A stretch of DNA of 60,445 nt from Rhodoferax sp. (GCA_030682475.1 JAUXOA010000082.1:1-60445); one strand, 5' to 3'. Counted from the first letter of the stretch, positions 21,556-31,167 are shown. Notes: generated from the sequence alone by a model not told the origin. Made by a program: numbers and translations.

Positions 21556-22035
21556 ATGAGCAAAAAAACTCTCCTTGGCGCTAGTCGCCGCATTCAAACC
21601 CGTCGCTCTGGCGTGCACGGAAAAGGCGTATTTGCCGTGCAGGATATCGCTGAAGGCGAGACCCTCATCGAATACGTGGGCGAGGTCATTGGCTGGCCCG
21701 AGGCGCAGGAACGGCACCCGCACGATCCGCAGGACCCCAACCACACATTTTATTTTCACGTCGATGAAGACCACGTCATCGATGCCTTGTACGGCGGCAA
21801 CTCATCGCGCTGGATCAACCATGCCTGTGCCCCGAACTGCGAGGCCGACGAGCAGGGCGGCCGCATTTTCATCAAGGCCTTGCGCAATATCCAGACCGGC
21901 GAAGAGCTCAACTACGACTATGGCCTGATCATCGACCAGCGCTACAGCCCGAAGCTCAAGGCCGAGTACCCCTGCTGGTGCGGCGCCAAAAGTTGCCGCG
22001 GCACGCTGCTGGCGCCCAAGCGCGGACGCCGCTGA
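21556..22035 (+). CDS. SET-domain protein lysine methyltransferase
   Basis: A 159-residue protein that is almost only a SET domain. It has GVHGKGVFAVQDI near the start, RWINHACAPNCEA (the NHxCxPN cofactor-binding motif) near 90, and GEELNYDYG (with the catalytic Tyr) near 118. A post-SET CWCGAKSCRGTL cluster near 140 should bind zinc. The start is placed at 21556 (MSKKTLLGASRR), since the upstream extension is low-complexity sequence. Bacterial SET proteins methylate lysines in a few cases (for example on histone-like proteins in Chlamydia). The neighbouring TopB with its Lys-rich tail is a possible substrate, by inference only. Confidence 0.93.
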   Translation: MSKKTLLGASRRIQTRRSGVHGKGVFAVQDIAEGETLIEYVGEVIGWPEAQERHPHDPQDPNHTFYFHVDEDHVIDALYGGNSSRWINHACAPNCEADEQGGRIFIKALRNIQTGEELNYDYGLIIDQRYSPKLKAEYPCWCGAKSCRGTLLAPKRGRR

Positions 22036-22043
22036 AAGAGGCG

Positions 22044-22859
22044 ATGAACAGTGCGATACGGTGGTCGGCCGAGGCGATCTGGGAGGCGGTGGTGCCCGAA
22101 CTGCCGGGTTTTACGGTCGAAGTGCTACCGCAGATTGATTCGACCAATAGCGAGCTGATGCGCCGTGCCCGCGCCGGCCGTCTGGAGCCGGTGCTGCTGG
22201 TGGCAGAGCAGCAAACCGCAGGGCGCGGCCGTCTGGGACGCGACTGGCACAGTGACGCAGGCGCTGGCGCAAACAAGGCGATGAGCGGTTCGCTCACATT
22301 CTCGCTGGGCCTTCCATTGTCGCCGCTGGACTGGTCTGGCCTGTCGCTCGCGGTGGGGGTCAGCCTCGTCCAGAGTCTGCACCCTGATTTGCGTTTGAAG
22401 TGGCCTAACGACGTGTGGCTGCATGAGCGCAAGCTGGCAGGCATTCTGATCGAGACCGTCAGTTTGGGTAACACCGCTGCCACCCGCTATGCCGTGGTGG
22501 GGGTGGGCATCAATATCAAGGAACCTGAGGCCACCGGTCTGGCCACGCCACCGGCCTGGCTGGGAGAGGTTTTGCCGGGCGTTGACGCGCCGCAGGCGCT
22601 GCTGCGCATCGCAGCAGCGCTGGTACGAGCGCTCAAGGCGTTTGAGGTGCACGGGTTTGCGCCGTTCCAGACCGGGTTCAATGAGCGCGACGCGCTCGGT
22701 GGCTTGACGGTTACCCTCAGTGACGGCACGACCGGTGTTGCGCAAGGGGTGGACCGTGTTGGCGCCTTGCGGGTGCACACGGCGCAAGGCCTGAAAAAAA
22801 TCAGCAGCTCCGAAGTCAGCGTTCGCCCACTGAAGCCGCTGCCCTACGAAAATCTCTAA
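22044..22859 (+). CDS. birA: biotin--[acetyl-CoA-carboxylase] ligase
   Basis: Attaches biotin to the carboxyl carrier protein of acetyl-CoA carboxylase. The catalytic core shows DSTNSELM near 32, the biotin/adenylate loop GRGRLGRDW near 59, KWPNDV near 118 and VVGVGINI near 150. The C-terminal SH3-like domain ends KKISSSEVSVRPL. It lacks the N-terminal helix-turn-helix of the E. coli enzyme, so it should not be a repressor. The ATG at 22044 follows the SET stop by eight bases, so the two genes are probably cotranscribed. Confidence 0.95.
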   Translation: MNSAIRWSAEAIWEAVVPELPGFTVEVLPQIDSTNSELMRRARAGRLEPVLLVAEQQTAGRGRLGRDWHSDAGAGANKAMSGSLTFSLGLPLSPLDWSGLSLAVGVSLVQSLHPDLRLKWPNDVWLHERKLAGILIETVSLGNTAATRYAVVGVGINIKEPEATGLATPPAWLGEVLPGVDAPQALLRIAAALVRALKAFEVHGFAPFQTGFNERDALGGLTVTLSDGTTGVAQGVDRVGALRVHTAQGLKKISSSEVSVRPLKPLPYENL

Positions 22860-22876
22860 TCAACACCATTTCACCC

Positions 22877-23113
22877 ATGTTGCGATTTCTTGTCCTCGCG
22901 CTGGCGCTCATCAACGGCGTCTATTTCGCCTGGTCACAAGGCCTGTTGCTTAGCCTTGGTTTTGCGCCTGCACAGCAGACCGAGCCGCAACGCCTGGGCC
23001 AGCAGATCAAGCCAGATGCCCTGCGTCTGCTCACAACGCAAGAGCTGCGCCAGTCTGAGGCTGATGCTGCGGCTGTCGCCGCTGATGACGCACTGCGGGC
23101 CCTTAGGCCTTGA
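22877..23113 (+). CDS. truncated SPOR-protein precursor: N-terminal membrane segment only
   Basis: A 78-residue protein with an N-terminal membrane helix (MLRFLVLALALINGVYFAWS), then GLLLSLGFAPAQQTEPQRLG and IKPDALRLLTTQEL. In related Burkholderiales the gene after birA usually starts like this and continues into a C-terminal SPOR peptidoglycan-binding domain. Here translation stops at 23113, inside the end of the convergent gshB gene, with no SPOR domain. It is either a decayed gene or a shortened form. The family relation is from memory of the gene order. Confidence 0.6.
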   Translation: MLRFLVLALALINGVYFAWSQGLLLSLGFAPAQQTEPQRLGQQIKPDALRLLTTQELRQSEADAAAVAADDALRALRP

Positions 23114-24050
23114 GGGCTTGCTCGAGCGCATCCATAAACATGGCGGCCACATCAAACCCGGTCTGATCAAAAATTTCCTGGAAGCAGGTCGGGCTGGTGA
23201 CGTTGATCTCGGTCAGGCTGTCGCCAATCACATCCAGCCCCACCAGCAGCAAACCCCGGCTGTTGAGAATCGGGCCCAATGACTCGGCAATGAAACGGTC
23301 GCGCACGCTCAAGGGCTGGGCCACACCTTTGCCACCTGCCGCCAGATTGCCACGCACTTCGCCACCCTGCGGGATACGCGCCAGGCTGTAGGGCACCGGC
23401 TTGCCGCCAATCACCAGCACCCGCTTGTCGCCCTGCTCAATGGCAGGCAGGAACTTCTGCACCATCACGGTCTGCGCACCGTCCTGGTTGAGCGTTTCAA
23501 TGATGCTGCCCAGATTGAGGCCGTCCTCTTTTACCCTGAAAATACCCATGCCACCCATGCCATCGAGGGGCTTGAGGATGATGTCTTTGTGTTCGGCATG
23601 AAAAAGCCGGATGTCGTGGGCCGCGCGCGTCACCAGTGTCGGGCCAATGAACTGGGGAAACTCCAGGATGGCCAGTTTTTCAGGATGGTCGCGCAGCGCA
23701 CGGGCTTGGTTGAACACCCTGGCTCCCTCGCGCTCGGCTTGCTCCAGCAAGTGCGTGGCATAGAAGTACTCGGAATCGAACGGCGGGTCTTTGCGCATCA
23801 CGATCGCATCAAAGTTCTTCAGATACCGGCGCGATGTGCTCTCAATTTTGTACCAGGCAGGCGCCTCGCCGGTAAGGGTGATCGCACTGATATCGGCCTG
23901 CACCGGAGCGCCACGGGTCCAGGAAATCTGCTGGGGCTCACACACTGAAACCGTGTGCTGGCGGGTTTGCGCCGCGCGCATCATGGCGAAAGTGGTGTCT
24001 TTGTAGATCTTGAACGAATCCAGCGGATCGGCAACAAAAAGAAGGTTCAT
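23103..24050 (-). CDS. gshB: glutathione synthetase
   Basis: Joins gamma-glutamylcysteine and glycine with ATP. Of 315 residues (usual length), it has the N-terminal [20 protein letters not shown] and [14 protein letters not shown]. The ATP-grasp signatures are [18 protein letters not shown] and, near the end, [20 protein letters not shown]. Its start overlaps the stop of kup by four bases. With gshA upstream of kup, it completes glutathione synthesis from one transcription direction. Confidence 0.97.
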   Translation of the reverse strand: MNLLFVADPLDSFKIYKDTTFAMMRAAQTRQHTVSVCEPQQISWTRGAPVQADISAITLTGEAPAWYKIESTSRRYLKNFDAIVMRKDPPFDSEYFYATHLLEQAEREGARVFNQARALRDHPEKLAILEFPQFIGPTLVTRAAHDIRLFHAEHKDIILKPLDGMGGMGIFRVKEDGLNLGSIIETLNQDGAQTVMVQKFLPAIEQGDKRVLVIGGKPVPYSLARIPQGGEVRGNLAAGGKGVAQPLSVRDRFIAESLGPILNSRGLLLVGLDVIGDSLTEINVTSPTCFQEIFDQTGFDVAAMFMDALEQALKA

Positions 24051-25915
24051 ATCTCGATTTTAGAGCCCAGTTCCACTACCGAGTTGTTGGGCAGTTTCAG
24101 GAAATCCGCAGCGCCGCTGGCGTTGTGATGCATTTGCGCAAACAGCTTCTCACGCCACTGCGACATGCCGCTGCCGATGGTGGGAATGACGGTATCGCGT
24201 GACAGAAAATAACTCGTGGTCATGGCTTCGAGCTCGCAGCCACGGCCCTTGATTTCCTGTAAGGCTTTGGGAATGTCGGGATCATTTTTGAAGCCGTAGT
24301 GAATTACCACCTGCCAGCAATCGTGACCCAGCGATTCGATCTCCAGGCGCTTGTCCATTCCGATCCAGGGTAGCTCGTGGTTGCGCACCGTGACAAACAG
24401 GTTGTTCTGGTGCAGCACCTTGTTGTGCTTGAGGTTGTGCAGCATCGCATTGGGGACCGTACCGGGCTCGGCCGTGAGGAAAACCGCCGTACCGTCCACC
24501 CGCAGCGGCGGGCTCACAAACACGGCCTCCAGAAAACTGTTCAGGTCAATCGCATCGGCCCGCAGTTTTTCGTTCAGCAAGCGCCGTCCGTCTTCCCAGG
24601 TCACCATGAGAGTGAAGAGGGCGCCCCCGATCAACAGCGGGAACCAGCCGCCATCGAACAGCTTGAGCAGGTTGGAGCCGAAGAACGCCAGGTCCACTGC
24701 GAAGAAAAAGCCGGTGGCCCCGATGCACAGCCACAGGGGGTACTTCCAACTGTAGCGAACCACAAAGAAGGTCAGCACGGTGGTGATCAGCATGTCCAGC
24801 GTCACGGCCAGGCCATAGGCCGCCGCCAGGTTGCTCGATGAGCGGAACATCACGACCGCCAGCACAATGGCCACAAACAGACCCCAGTTGACAAAGGGCA
24901 TGTAAATCTGGCCGGTGTCCTTGACGCTGGTGTGCTGCACCTGCAGGCGCGGCAGGTAACCGAGCTGGATCACCTGCTTGGTCACGCTGAAGGCGCCCGA
25001 GATCAGCGCCTGCGACGCAATCACCGTGGCCATGGTGGCCAGACCCACCAGCGGCAGCAGCGCCCAGTCGGGCGCCATCAGGTAAAACGGGTTTTTCACC
25101 GCCTCCGGGTTCGTTAAAAGCAGCGCGCCCTGCCCGAAGTAGTTGAGCGTAAGCGCCGGCATGACGACCGAGAACCAGGCCAGGCGGATCGGTTTCTTGC
25201 CGAAATGGCCCAAATCGGCATACAAGGCCTCGGCCCCCGTCACGCACAAGACCACTGCGCCCAGCAGGATGAAAGTGGTGCCGGGGTTGTGGAACATGAA
25301 GCCCAGCGCGTAGTGCGGGCTGATCGCCCACAAAATGGCCGGGTTGCTAACGATATGCGAGAGGCCCAGCATGGCAATGACGGCAAACCACAGCAGTGTG
25401 ATCGGCCCGAAAAACCTGCCAATGCCCGCCGTGCCGTGCTTTTGCACCGCGAACAGGCCGAACAGGATAAGCAGCGTGAGCGGAATCACGTACTTCTTGA
25501 AGGCCGGCGACACCACCTCCAGGCCTTCCACCGCCGATAGCACAGAGATGGCCGGGGTGATAACACCGTCACCATAAAACAGGCAGGTGCCGAAGATGCC
25601 CACCAGCAGCAGCACGCGGCGCAGCCTGGGCTTGTCCTTGACTGATTGGGACGCCAACGCCAGCATGGCCACCAGGCCACCCTCACCGTTGTTGTCGGCA
25701 CGCAGCACCAGCACCACGTACTTGGCGGACACGATAACCGTCAGCGTCCAGAAGAAGATGGAGAGGATGCCGTAAACGTTATCGGGGGTGAAAGGAAGGT
25801 GGCCGGAGCCGAACACTTCCTTGATCGCGTACAGAACGCTGGTGCCGATGTCGCCGTAAACAACGCCAATGGCGCCTAGCGTGAGCGCCGTGAGGGATGA
25901 TTTAGATGCTGCCAC
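24047..25915 (-). CDS. kup: Kup potassium uptake transporter
   Basis: A 622-residue inner-membrane potassium:proton symporter. The N-terminal [19 protein letters not shown] and the following [17 protein letters not shown] block ([20 protein letters not shown]) are family hallmarks. About twelve hydrophobic segments occupy residues 10-450, followed by a soluble C-terminal domain of some 150 residues. It lies between the two glutathione genes. That order recurs in Burkholderiales and may reflect the link between glutathione and potassium efflux control; this is an inference. Confidence 0.96.
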   Translation of the reverse strand: MAASKSSLTALTLGAIGVVYGDIGTSVLYAIKEVFGSGHLPFTPDNVYGILSIFFWTLTVIVSAKYVVLVLRADNNGEGGLVAMLALASQSVKDKPRLRRVLLLVGIFGTCLFYGDGVITPAISVLSAVEGLEVVSPAFKKYVIPLTLLILFGLFAVQKHGTAGIGRFFGPITLLWFAVIAMLGLSHIVSNPAILWAISPHYALGFMFHNPGTTFILLGAVVLCVTGAEALYADLGHFGKKPIRLAWFSVVMPALTLNYFGQGALLLTNPEAVKNPFYLMAPDWALLPLVGLATMATVIASQALISGAFSVTKQVIQLGYLPRLQVQHTSVKDTGQIYMPFVNWGLFVAIVLAVVMFRSSSNLAAAYGLAVTLDMLITTVLTFFVVRYSWKYPLWLCIGATGFFFAVDLAFFGSNLLKLFDGGWFPLLIGGALFTLMVTWEDGRRLLNEKLRADAIDLNSFLEAVFVSPPLRVDGTAVFLTAEPGTVPNAMLHNLKHNKVLHQNNLFVTVRNHELPWIGMDKRLEIESLGHDCWQVVIHYGFKNDPDIPKALQEIKGRGCELEAMTTSYFLSRDTVIPTIGSGMSQWREKLFAQMHHNASGAADFLKLPNNSVVELGSKIEI

Positions 25916-26085
25916 AAGTTCATCCCGTCTTGATTCTCAGCGGGGTTCCATTCCATTCGGGACCGCCATTGTGCACCTGCCGACCGGACTTGCATGAGGA
26001 CGCCAAGCTCTAAATTCGACAAACCCCGGAAATGTTGCAGCGCAACAACTACCGCCTGCAAGCTTCTTTGCAGCCAGCACAGCGC

Positions 26086-27381
26086 TTATTCGTACACCTC
26101 GGCATCCGGGTCCGTCGCTTCCAACTCGTAGCTGGCCGCCAGCATGGCCAGGCGCCCCACTACGCCGTACATGTAGAAGCGGTTGGGGGCACTGGCGCCG
26201 GGCCTGATACCGGGCTGAGGCAGGTGCGTACTTTGCTCAAAGGCCAATGGCACGAAGCTTGATCCCGGTGCATTCAGGTTTTCATCCACGCCACGATCGG
26301 CATGGATACGATAAAAACCGCCAACCACGTAACGGTCCATCATGTAGACCACCGGCTCGGCCACCGCGTCGTTCATCCGTTCCTTGGTCAGCACGCCCTC
26401 CTGAACCAGAATTTCGCAGGCTGGCTGAGTTTCCCGCGTGCCGCTGATCTGGTTTTTCGCCTTTTGGCTGAGCGCTTCCAGATCCTTGGCGTCGCGCACG
26501 GTCACGATGCCCATGCCATGGGTGCCGTTGTCGGCCTTGACCACCACGAACGGCTTCTCCTTGATGCCGTATTCCTTGTACTTGCGGCGAATTTTTGTCA
26601 ACAGGGCATCGACATGGGTGCTCACGCATTCTTTGCCCACGCTCTCAGCCAGCCTGACTTCACCGCATTTTTCGAACATCGGGTTGATCAGCCAGGGGTC
26701 AACGCCCAACAACTTGCCCAGGCGCTTGGCTACTTCTTCGTAACACTTGAAATGCTTGCTCTTGCGCCGCGTTGACCAGCCCGCGTGCAGGGGCGGCAGC
26801 AGGTATTGCTCGTGAATGTCTTCCAGAATGCCGGGCACGCCGGCCCGCAGGTCGCTGTTGAGCAGAATGGTGCAGGGGTCAAAATCTTTGACGCCGAGAC
26901 GGCGCTTGCCGCGGATGACCGGCTCCAGCGTCACGCTTTCGCCGTTGGGCAACTCCACCGTGGTGGTTTTCTTGATCGCCGGGTCAATCGAGCCAATGCG
27001 CACGTTCAGACCGGCCATGTGGAAGATGCGCTGCAATTGCGCCACGCTCGACAGGTAAAACGTGTTGCTGGCGCGATTCTCGGGAATCAGCAGCAGGTTG
27101 CGTGCCTCGGGGCAGATTTTCTCGATCGCGGCCATGGCGGCCTGCACCGCCAGCGGCAGCATTTCTGGCGTCAGGTTGTGCCAGCCACCGGGGAACAAAT
27201 TGGTGTCCACCGGCGCCAGCTTGAAACCGGCATTGCGCAGGTCCACCGAGCTGTAAAACGGCGGCGTGTGTTCCATCCACTCCAGGCGAAACCAGCGCTC
27301 GATGGCCGGCATCGAATCCAGAACGCGTTGCTCAAGTTCGTTGATGGGGCCAGTGAGCGCGGTGACGAGATGTGGAACCAT
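26086..27381 (-). CDS. gshA: glutamate--cysteine ligase (proteobacterial GshA of the Acidithiobacillus type)
   Basis: First step of glutathione synthesis. The 431-residue sequence matches the gshA form of beta- and acidophilic Proteobacteria, not the E. coli enzyme: LEWMEHTPPFYSSVDLRNAG near 34, VDTNLFPGGWHNL near 57, NRASNTFYLSSV, and KADNGTHGMGIVTVRD near 290. It lies about 170 bp upstream of kup on the same strand. Confidence 0.94.
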   Translation of the reverse strand: MVPHLVTALTGPINELEQRVLDSMPAIERWFRLEWMEHTPPFYSSVDLRNAGFKLAPVDTNLFPGGWHNLTPEMLPLAVQAAMAAIEKICPEARNLLLIPENRASNTFYLSSVAQLQRIFHMAGLNVRIGSIDPAIKKTTTVELPNGESVTLEPVIRGKRRLGVKDFDPCTILLNSDLRAGVPGILEDIHEQYLLPPLHAGWSTRRKSKHFKCYEEVAKRLGKLLGVDPWLINPMFEKCGEVRLAESVGKECVSTHVDALLTKIRRKYKEYGIKEKPFVVVKADNGTHGMGIVTVRDAKDLEALSQKAKNQISGTRETQPACEILVQEGVLTKERMNDAVAEPVVYMMDRYVVGGFYRIHADRGVDENLNAPGSSFVPLAFEQSTHLPQPGIRPGASAPNRFYMYGVVGRLAMLAASYELEATDPDAEVYE

Positions 27382-27408
27382 GGCGGTAGTTTAATCAGTT
27401 GGGGAGGG

Positions 27409-28707
27409 CTAGCGCACTTCCCCTTGGCCCAACACCACATACTTCAGCGACGTCAGGCCCTCCATGCCGACCGGGCCGCGGGCATGGAACTTGTCGGTGC
27501 TGATGCCGATTTCAGCGCCCAGGCCAAACTCGAAGCCATCGGCAAAGCGCGTGCTGGTATTCACCATCACACTGGCTGAATCAACTTCGCGCAGAAAGGC
27601 TTGTGCGTGCATGTGGTCGCGCGTGATGATGGCATCGGTGTGGTGCGATGAATACTGGTTGATGTGGGCAATCGCTTCATTCACGCCGTCCACCACCCTG
27701 ATGCTGATGATGGGCGCCAGGTATTCCTCGTACCAGTCTTGCTCGGTGGCGCTGACGAGGTTCGCGCTGGCTTCGACAAGCTCAGCCCGAACGGCGTGGA
27801 CAAGAATCGCCTGGGCTTCGGCGTCGCACCGCATCTCGACCCCCTTGGCCGCGTAAATCGCGCCAATTTTTGGCAGAAATTCGGCAGCTACGCCGCGCGC
27901 CACCAGCAGGCCTTCGGCCGCGTTGCAGGGGCTGTACTTATGGGTCTTGGCGTTGTCCGCCACCCTGACCGCCATCTCGATGTCGCAGGGGTCGTCCACA
28001 TACACATGGCAATTGCCGTCCAGGTGCTTGATGACGGGTACTTTGGCGTCGCGGCTGATGCGCTCGATCAAGCCCTTGCCGCCGCGTGGAATGATCACAT
28101 CCACATACTGCGGCAGGGTGATGAGCTGGCCCACCACCGCGCGGTCGGTGGTTTGCACCAGTTGCACGGCATCGGCAGGCAGGCCGCTTTCCAGCAGCGC
28201 CTGTTGCACCAGCTTCGCCAGCGCCTTGTTGGATTCAATCGCCTCCGAGCCGCCGCGCAGAATGCAGGCGTTGCCGCTCTTGATCGACAGGCTGGCGGCC
28301 TCAATCGTCACATTCGGGCGGCTCTCGAAAATCATGCCGAAAACGCCAATCGGCACCCGCATCTGCCCGACCCGAATACCACTGGGCTGCTGCTTCATGC
28401 CGATGATTTCGCCAATGATGTCGGGCATGGCGGCGAGCTGCTCACAGCCCTGGGCACAGGTTTCGATCACCTGCGGCGTGAGTTTGAGCCGGTCCACCAT
28501 CGGCGCCGCCAGGCCCGCTGCCAGGGCGCGCTCAATGTCTTTGGCGTTGTCGATTTGCAGCGGCTGCACATTGGCGCGCAGCAGCGCGGCCAGTTTGCGA
28601 AGTGCCGTATTTTTAAGCGCCGTCGGCGCTTTGGCCATCAGGGCAGAGGCCGCTTTTGCCTGGAGCCCGAGGGTCTGGGTGTAGTCGACGATGTTGAGCG
28701 CGTTCAT
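27409..28707 (-). CDS. proA: glutamate-5-semialdehyde dehydrogenase (gamma-glutamyl phosphate reductase)
   Basis: Proline biosynthesis: reduces gamma-glutamyl phosphate with NADPH. About 432 residues. The catalytic Cys is in [13 protein letters not shown] near 260; [16 protein letters not shown] and [14 protein letters not shown] are family blocks. The ATG at 28705-28707 overlaps the stop of the HEPN gene. Near residue 305 there is an extra segment (about 12 residues, [10 protein letters not shown]) encoded by a palindromic repeat at about 27769-27801 that related enzymes lack. It keeps frame, in a surface region by inference, so the enzyme is likely active. Confidence 0.95.
   Translation of the reverse strand: MNALNIVDYTQTLGLQAKAASALMAKAPTALKNTALRKLAALLRANVQPLQIDNAKDIERALAAGLAAPMVDRLKLTPQVIETCAQGCEQLAAMPDIIGEIIGMKQQPSGIRVGQMRVPIGVFGMIFESRPNVTIEAASLSIKSGNACILRGGSEAIESNKALAKLVQQALLESGLPADAVQLVQTTDRAVVGQLITLPQYVDVIIPRGGKGLIERISRDAKVPVIKHLDGNCHVYVDDPCDIEMAVRVADNAKTHKYSPCNAAEGLLVARGVAAEFLPKIGAIYAAKGVEMRCDAEAQAILVHAVRAELVEASANLVSATEQDWYEEYLAPIISIRVVDGVNEAIAHINQYSSHHTDAIITRDHMHAQAFLREVDSASVMVNTSTRFADGFEFGLGAEIGISTDKFHARGPVGMEGLTSLKYVVLGQGEVR
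27769..27801. repeat. palindromic repeat element inserted inside proA
   Basis: Plus-strand sequence around GGCTTCGACAAGCTCAGCCC and its flanks. The peptide it can encode in one frame (FGLSLSKP) or another (RAELVEA) is seen in many unrelated proteins of Burkholderiales, which marks a dispersed repeat. Here it is in frame within a core enzyme gene. Confidence 0.6.
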
Positions 28708-29168
28708 GTTGCTTTTCTCAGTTCGAATTCCAACTTCAATCGGTCCAGCCACTCGATCAGTTGAATACTCATGGCACGGGCTCGATTCAGTGTTTCGGCT
28801 TGCCAAGAGACTTGCTCGGGATATTCGTGGGTCAGGATGTTGCGCATAACCCGCTGCATCCGCCAGTCGTCAGACGTGAGATAGCCACGCCGCTCCAAAA
28901 GTGTCAGGATATCTGCAAACGGGCTATCTTCCACAAGCTCAAACAAGACTTGCGAGCAAAACTGCCGCAGCACATGTTCGCCCAGTGTGTCTTGCAACTT
29001 GGTAAAGCGAAATACAAACTGATCAATCAAGGTGATCAGCTCTTCGTTGTCTTCGGCCAGTTCGTGGCCATCAAGAGGAAAAGGGATGCGCTCCATCGCC
29101 CTGTTCATTCGTTGGGCATGACGATCACATTGACGCAGCGCATCCTCTAGTGGCAAGCTCATAGCCAT
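28704..29168 (-). CDS. HepT-like HEPN toxin of a MNT/HEPN toxin-antitoxin pair
   Basis: A 154-residue all-helical protein. Near residue 107 it has RNILTHEY, the RX4HXY motif of HepT RNase toxins; the Tyr is the residue AMPylated by the partner in the well-studied HepT/MntA pair. It overlaps the nucleotidyltransferase gene by ten bases upstream and proA by four bases downstream. The toxin call rests on motif and partner. A regulatory HEPN protein without toxicity is the alternative. Confidence 0.78.
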   Translation of the reverse strand: MAMSLPLEDALRQCDRHAQRMNRAMERIPFPLDGHELAEDNEELITLIDQFVFRFTKLQDTLGEHVLRQFCSQVLFELVEDSPFADILTLLERRGYLTSDDWRMQRVMRNILTHEYPEQVSWQAETLNRARAMSIQLIEWLDRLKLEFELRKAT

Positions 29169-29449
29169 ACGCCTTCACGTTGGGCAACTTCATAAATGGC
29201 AAGTCGCTCACCACCCGCATTGACCACCACATCAATTTTTCGCTCGCCGATTTCCTTCCAGATATCAGCGACCATGCGCAGGCGCGCGTCAACACCTTTT
29301 TCAGGTGAAACCGGCGCCTCAATGTACAAATCAATATCGCCACCGAGTTTGTGATCATCCACGCGCGAGCCAAACAGGCGCGGACGCACGCCGAAATAAC
29401 GCAAACTGGCGTCTCGGATGACTTGCTGTTCGGTGGGAGTTAGTCGCAT
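29159..29449 (-). CDS. MntA-like nucleotidyltransferase antitoxin
   Basis: A 96-residue minimal nucleotidyltransferase. It has the GSxxxxxxxxxDxD signature in LFGSRVDDHKLGGDIDLYIE (Gly-Ser near 27, Asp pair near 38-40) and a third acidic residue in KIDVVVNAG near 73. In known pairs this enzyme adds AMP to the HEPN toxin Tyr and silences it. It is the first gene of the MNT-HEPN-proA run, and its start lies about 100 bp from the attI-like repeat. Confidence 0.82.
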   Translation of the reverse strand: MRLTPTEQQVIRDASLRYFGVRPRLFGSRVDDHKLGGDIDLYIEAPVSPEKGVDARLRMVADIWKEIGERKIDVVVNAGGERLAIYEVAQREGVWL

Positions 29450-29550
29450 AAAGACATTTTGGCAGATTTGCCGGCCTTATCAGCACCGACCACCTCCACC
29501 ACCGTGTCCTTTTCATCATTCCAGCGTCGCTCATGACAGGTGGGGGCGGC

Positions 29551-29712
29551 GCAAGTCCGGTCATAATCCGATCAAACAAATGGGGTGAAGCGTTCAAACC
29601 CCTGGCGCGACCGCCTCAGCAGGCGCTTCAGTTCAACATGGTTTATCAGCCGCAGGAGGTGTTCTTGGTTTCAATCAGCATTGCAGCGCGGCGGATAAAC
29701 GCTAATCGTTAG
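29551..29712 (+). repeat. attI-like integron site, copy A
   Basis: A 162-bp sequence repeated at 51518-51679 with about ten differences, the last 80 or more bases identical. It ends in CTAATCGTTAG, an inverted CTAA/TTAG pair like the simple site of attI1. A cassette gene starts ten bases after it in both places. This layout marks the insertion point of an integron, but no integrase gene is present. On the minus strand the repeat holds a short start (MNASPHLFDRIMTGLA) that could be the remnant of one. The name attI is an inference. Confidence 0.6.
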
Positions 29713-29721
29713 GACTCAAGA

Positions 29722-30318
29722 ATGACCGTGTCGCCCAAGATTCGCCAATGGATATCAATTACTTTTGGCTTGGCGCTAATAGCGGCAATTGCGTGGGGCT
29801 TCTACATTGTTCTAAAGTTTTTTTGGTCTTCATTCAATCAACTGAACCCTACCGTCGCCGCGGGCATTCTGGCAGCCGTTACCACTGTAATCGTATCCGT
29901 GGTGTCAGTTCTGGTATCAAAGCATCTTGAGCAACGAAACAATGTATTGACCGAGTTAAGGGAAAAGAAAGCGCCAGTCTACGAAGAGCTACTCGAATTC
30001 ATATTTCGCGTTCTCAATGGCGAAAAAATGGGGTTGACACCCCTGACTGAGGCCGAATTGGTTGCGAAGTATTCTGGCATCACTCAACGGCTGATTGTCT
30101 GGGGTTCCGACGACGCAGTAAAGGCAATGAATAAATTTCGCCGATACTCATTGAACGTAGGTGCCGATAACAAAGCGTCCACAGCACTCATGATGCTGTC
30201 CGTGGAGGAGATGTTTTTGGTAGTTCGTAAAGACCTTGGTCACAGCAACAAAGGGCTAGCTCCTGGCACAATTCTGGGCATCTTCATAAATGACTGGCAC
30301 ACTCTATTTGAGTCCTAA
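29722..30318 (+). CDS. cassette 1: two-helix membrane protein, unknown
   Basis: A 198-residue protein with two membrane helices (about residues 11-38 and 45-65), followed by a cytoplasmic Glu/Lys-rich helical domain (KHLEQRNNVLTELREKK). Codon use is clearly less GC-rich than the flanking core genes, as expected for a cassette. It is the first gene after the attI-like site and so may be read from an array promoter there. No family recognised; similar uncharacterised membrane proteins occur among integron cassettes and near defence genes. Confidence 0.75.
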   Translation: MTVSPKIRQWISITFGLALIAAIAWGFYIVLKFFWSSFNQLNPTVAAGILAAVTTVIVSVVSVLVSKHLEQRNNVLTELREKKAPVYEELLEFIFRVLNGEKMGLTPLTEAELVAKYSGITQRLIVWGSDDAVKAMNKFRRYSLNVGADNKASTALMMLSVEEMFLVVRKDLGHSNKGLAPGTILGIFINDWHTLFES

Positions 30319-30400
30319 CTTTAGATGGAACGGACGGGCGAAAGCGGTTTTGAGGTTCTTCGGAACCACCGCGCGCGCGCCGTTCATCACGACGTTAGCC
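30312..30400 (+). repeat. attC site 1
   Basis: The left core CCTAAC overlaps the stop of cassette 1 and the right core is CGTTAGCC at 30393-30400. The two ends pair imperfectly (CTAAC...GATGGAACGG against CCGTTCATCACGACGTTAG), as in attC hairpins. Confidence 0.75.
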
Positions 30401-30412
30401 CTCTTCTACGCC

Positions 30413-30919
30413 ATGTTCCGTATCTTTGTCCTGCTCCTACTCGTTACGACGAATGCGTATTCGTTCGAATTCAAAGGCGTTCGCGTCGGGGCGAAGAGTT
30501 CAGTCGCAGAAGTGCAAGAGCGCCTTGGAGTCGCATGCGGCGTCGGGCACGCGGACATGCAAGTGTGCAATGGCCACGTAACTGTCGCCGAAGAGCCGGC
30601 GACAGTAAATCTTGTACTGAGCCCGACAGGCATCGTGCAGAGGATCAGCCTTCGGCTTTCCTCCGATCCTTTCGAACAGGTGGCCGCGGCTCTGGCGGAG
30701 AAGTACGGTCGGCCGTCCCGCATACTGAGGAGCGCCGTTCAAAACGCGTTCGGCGCGAGATATCAGCAAGTGGAACACGTGTGGCTGCGGAGCGGCGGGC
30801 TGCAACTCGAATACAGCAAGTTTGCGGGGACAGTCGATCAGTCTGAAATCCATTTCAGTACCAAGGCGGATCGCGACCTGCTTTCCGGCGCGAAACGCAA
30901 ACGGTCGGGCGATCTATGA
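30413..30919 (+). CDS. cassette 2: exported protein, unknown
   Basis: A 168-residue protein with a signal peptide (MFRIFVLLLLVTTNAYS) and a mature domain of alternating strands. It has two Cys (in GVACGVGH and MQVCNGHV) that could form a disulfide. The start is set at the ATG at 30413, 12 bases after attC site 1; the longer open frame would run through the attC. No named family is evident. The C-terminus is basic (GAKRKRSG). Confidence 0.7.
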   Translation: MFRIFVLLLLVTTNAYSFEFKGVRVGAKSSVAEVQERLGVACGVGHADMQVCNGHVTVAEEPATVNLVLSPTGIVQRISLRLSSDPFEQVAAALAEKYGRPSRILRSAVQNAFGARYQQVEHVWLRSGGLQLEYSKFAGTVDQSEIHFSTKADRDLLSGAKRKRSGDL

Positions 30920-30929
30920 CAGTTACGGG

Positions 30930-30990
30930 GGCTAACTTGTCAGTCAACGCGGCCACCTGGCCTTGGTCGCCGGTTACCTTCACGTTGAAC
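30930..30990 (+). repeat. attC site 2
   Basis: Left core GGCTAAC at 30930-30936, right core GTTGAAC at 30984-30990 (fits the GTTRRRY consensus). 61 bp with partly complementary arms, directly after the stop of cassette 2. Confidence 0.75.
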
Positions 30991-31167
30991 GACTTCTTTC
31001 GAGAAAATTGACCGACCGCGAGCAGTCTGCTCCGGTAGCTGGCGCCCGTGCCCCAATGGCCACCCGGATCGGATCAAGCAGTAGCGCAAGGCGGGAGTGG
31101 GGCGGATGTTGGGGGCGATTTTAAAAAGCGAAGCGCATGAGCCCCCGGCATCTGCCCCACCCCCGCC
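30984..31167 (+). repeat. repeat R2, copy 1, with a long hairpin
   Basis: About 180 bp starting at the attC right core and repeated at 37800-37980. It ends in a large inverted repeat: left arm 31090-31116, right arm 31141-31167, 27-nt arms pairing with G-U wobbles, and a 24-base AT-containing loop. No gene is visible in it. It resembles a strong structured RNA or terminator. Confidence 0.75.
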
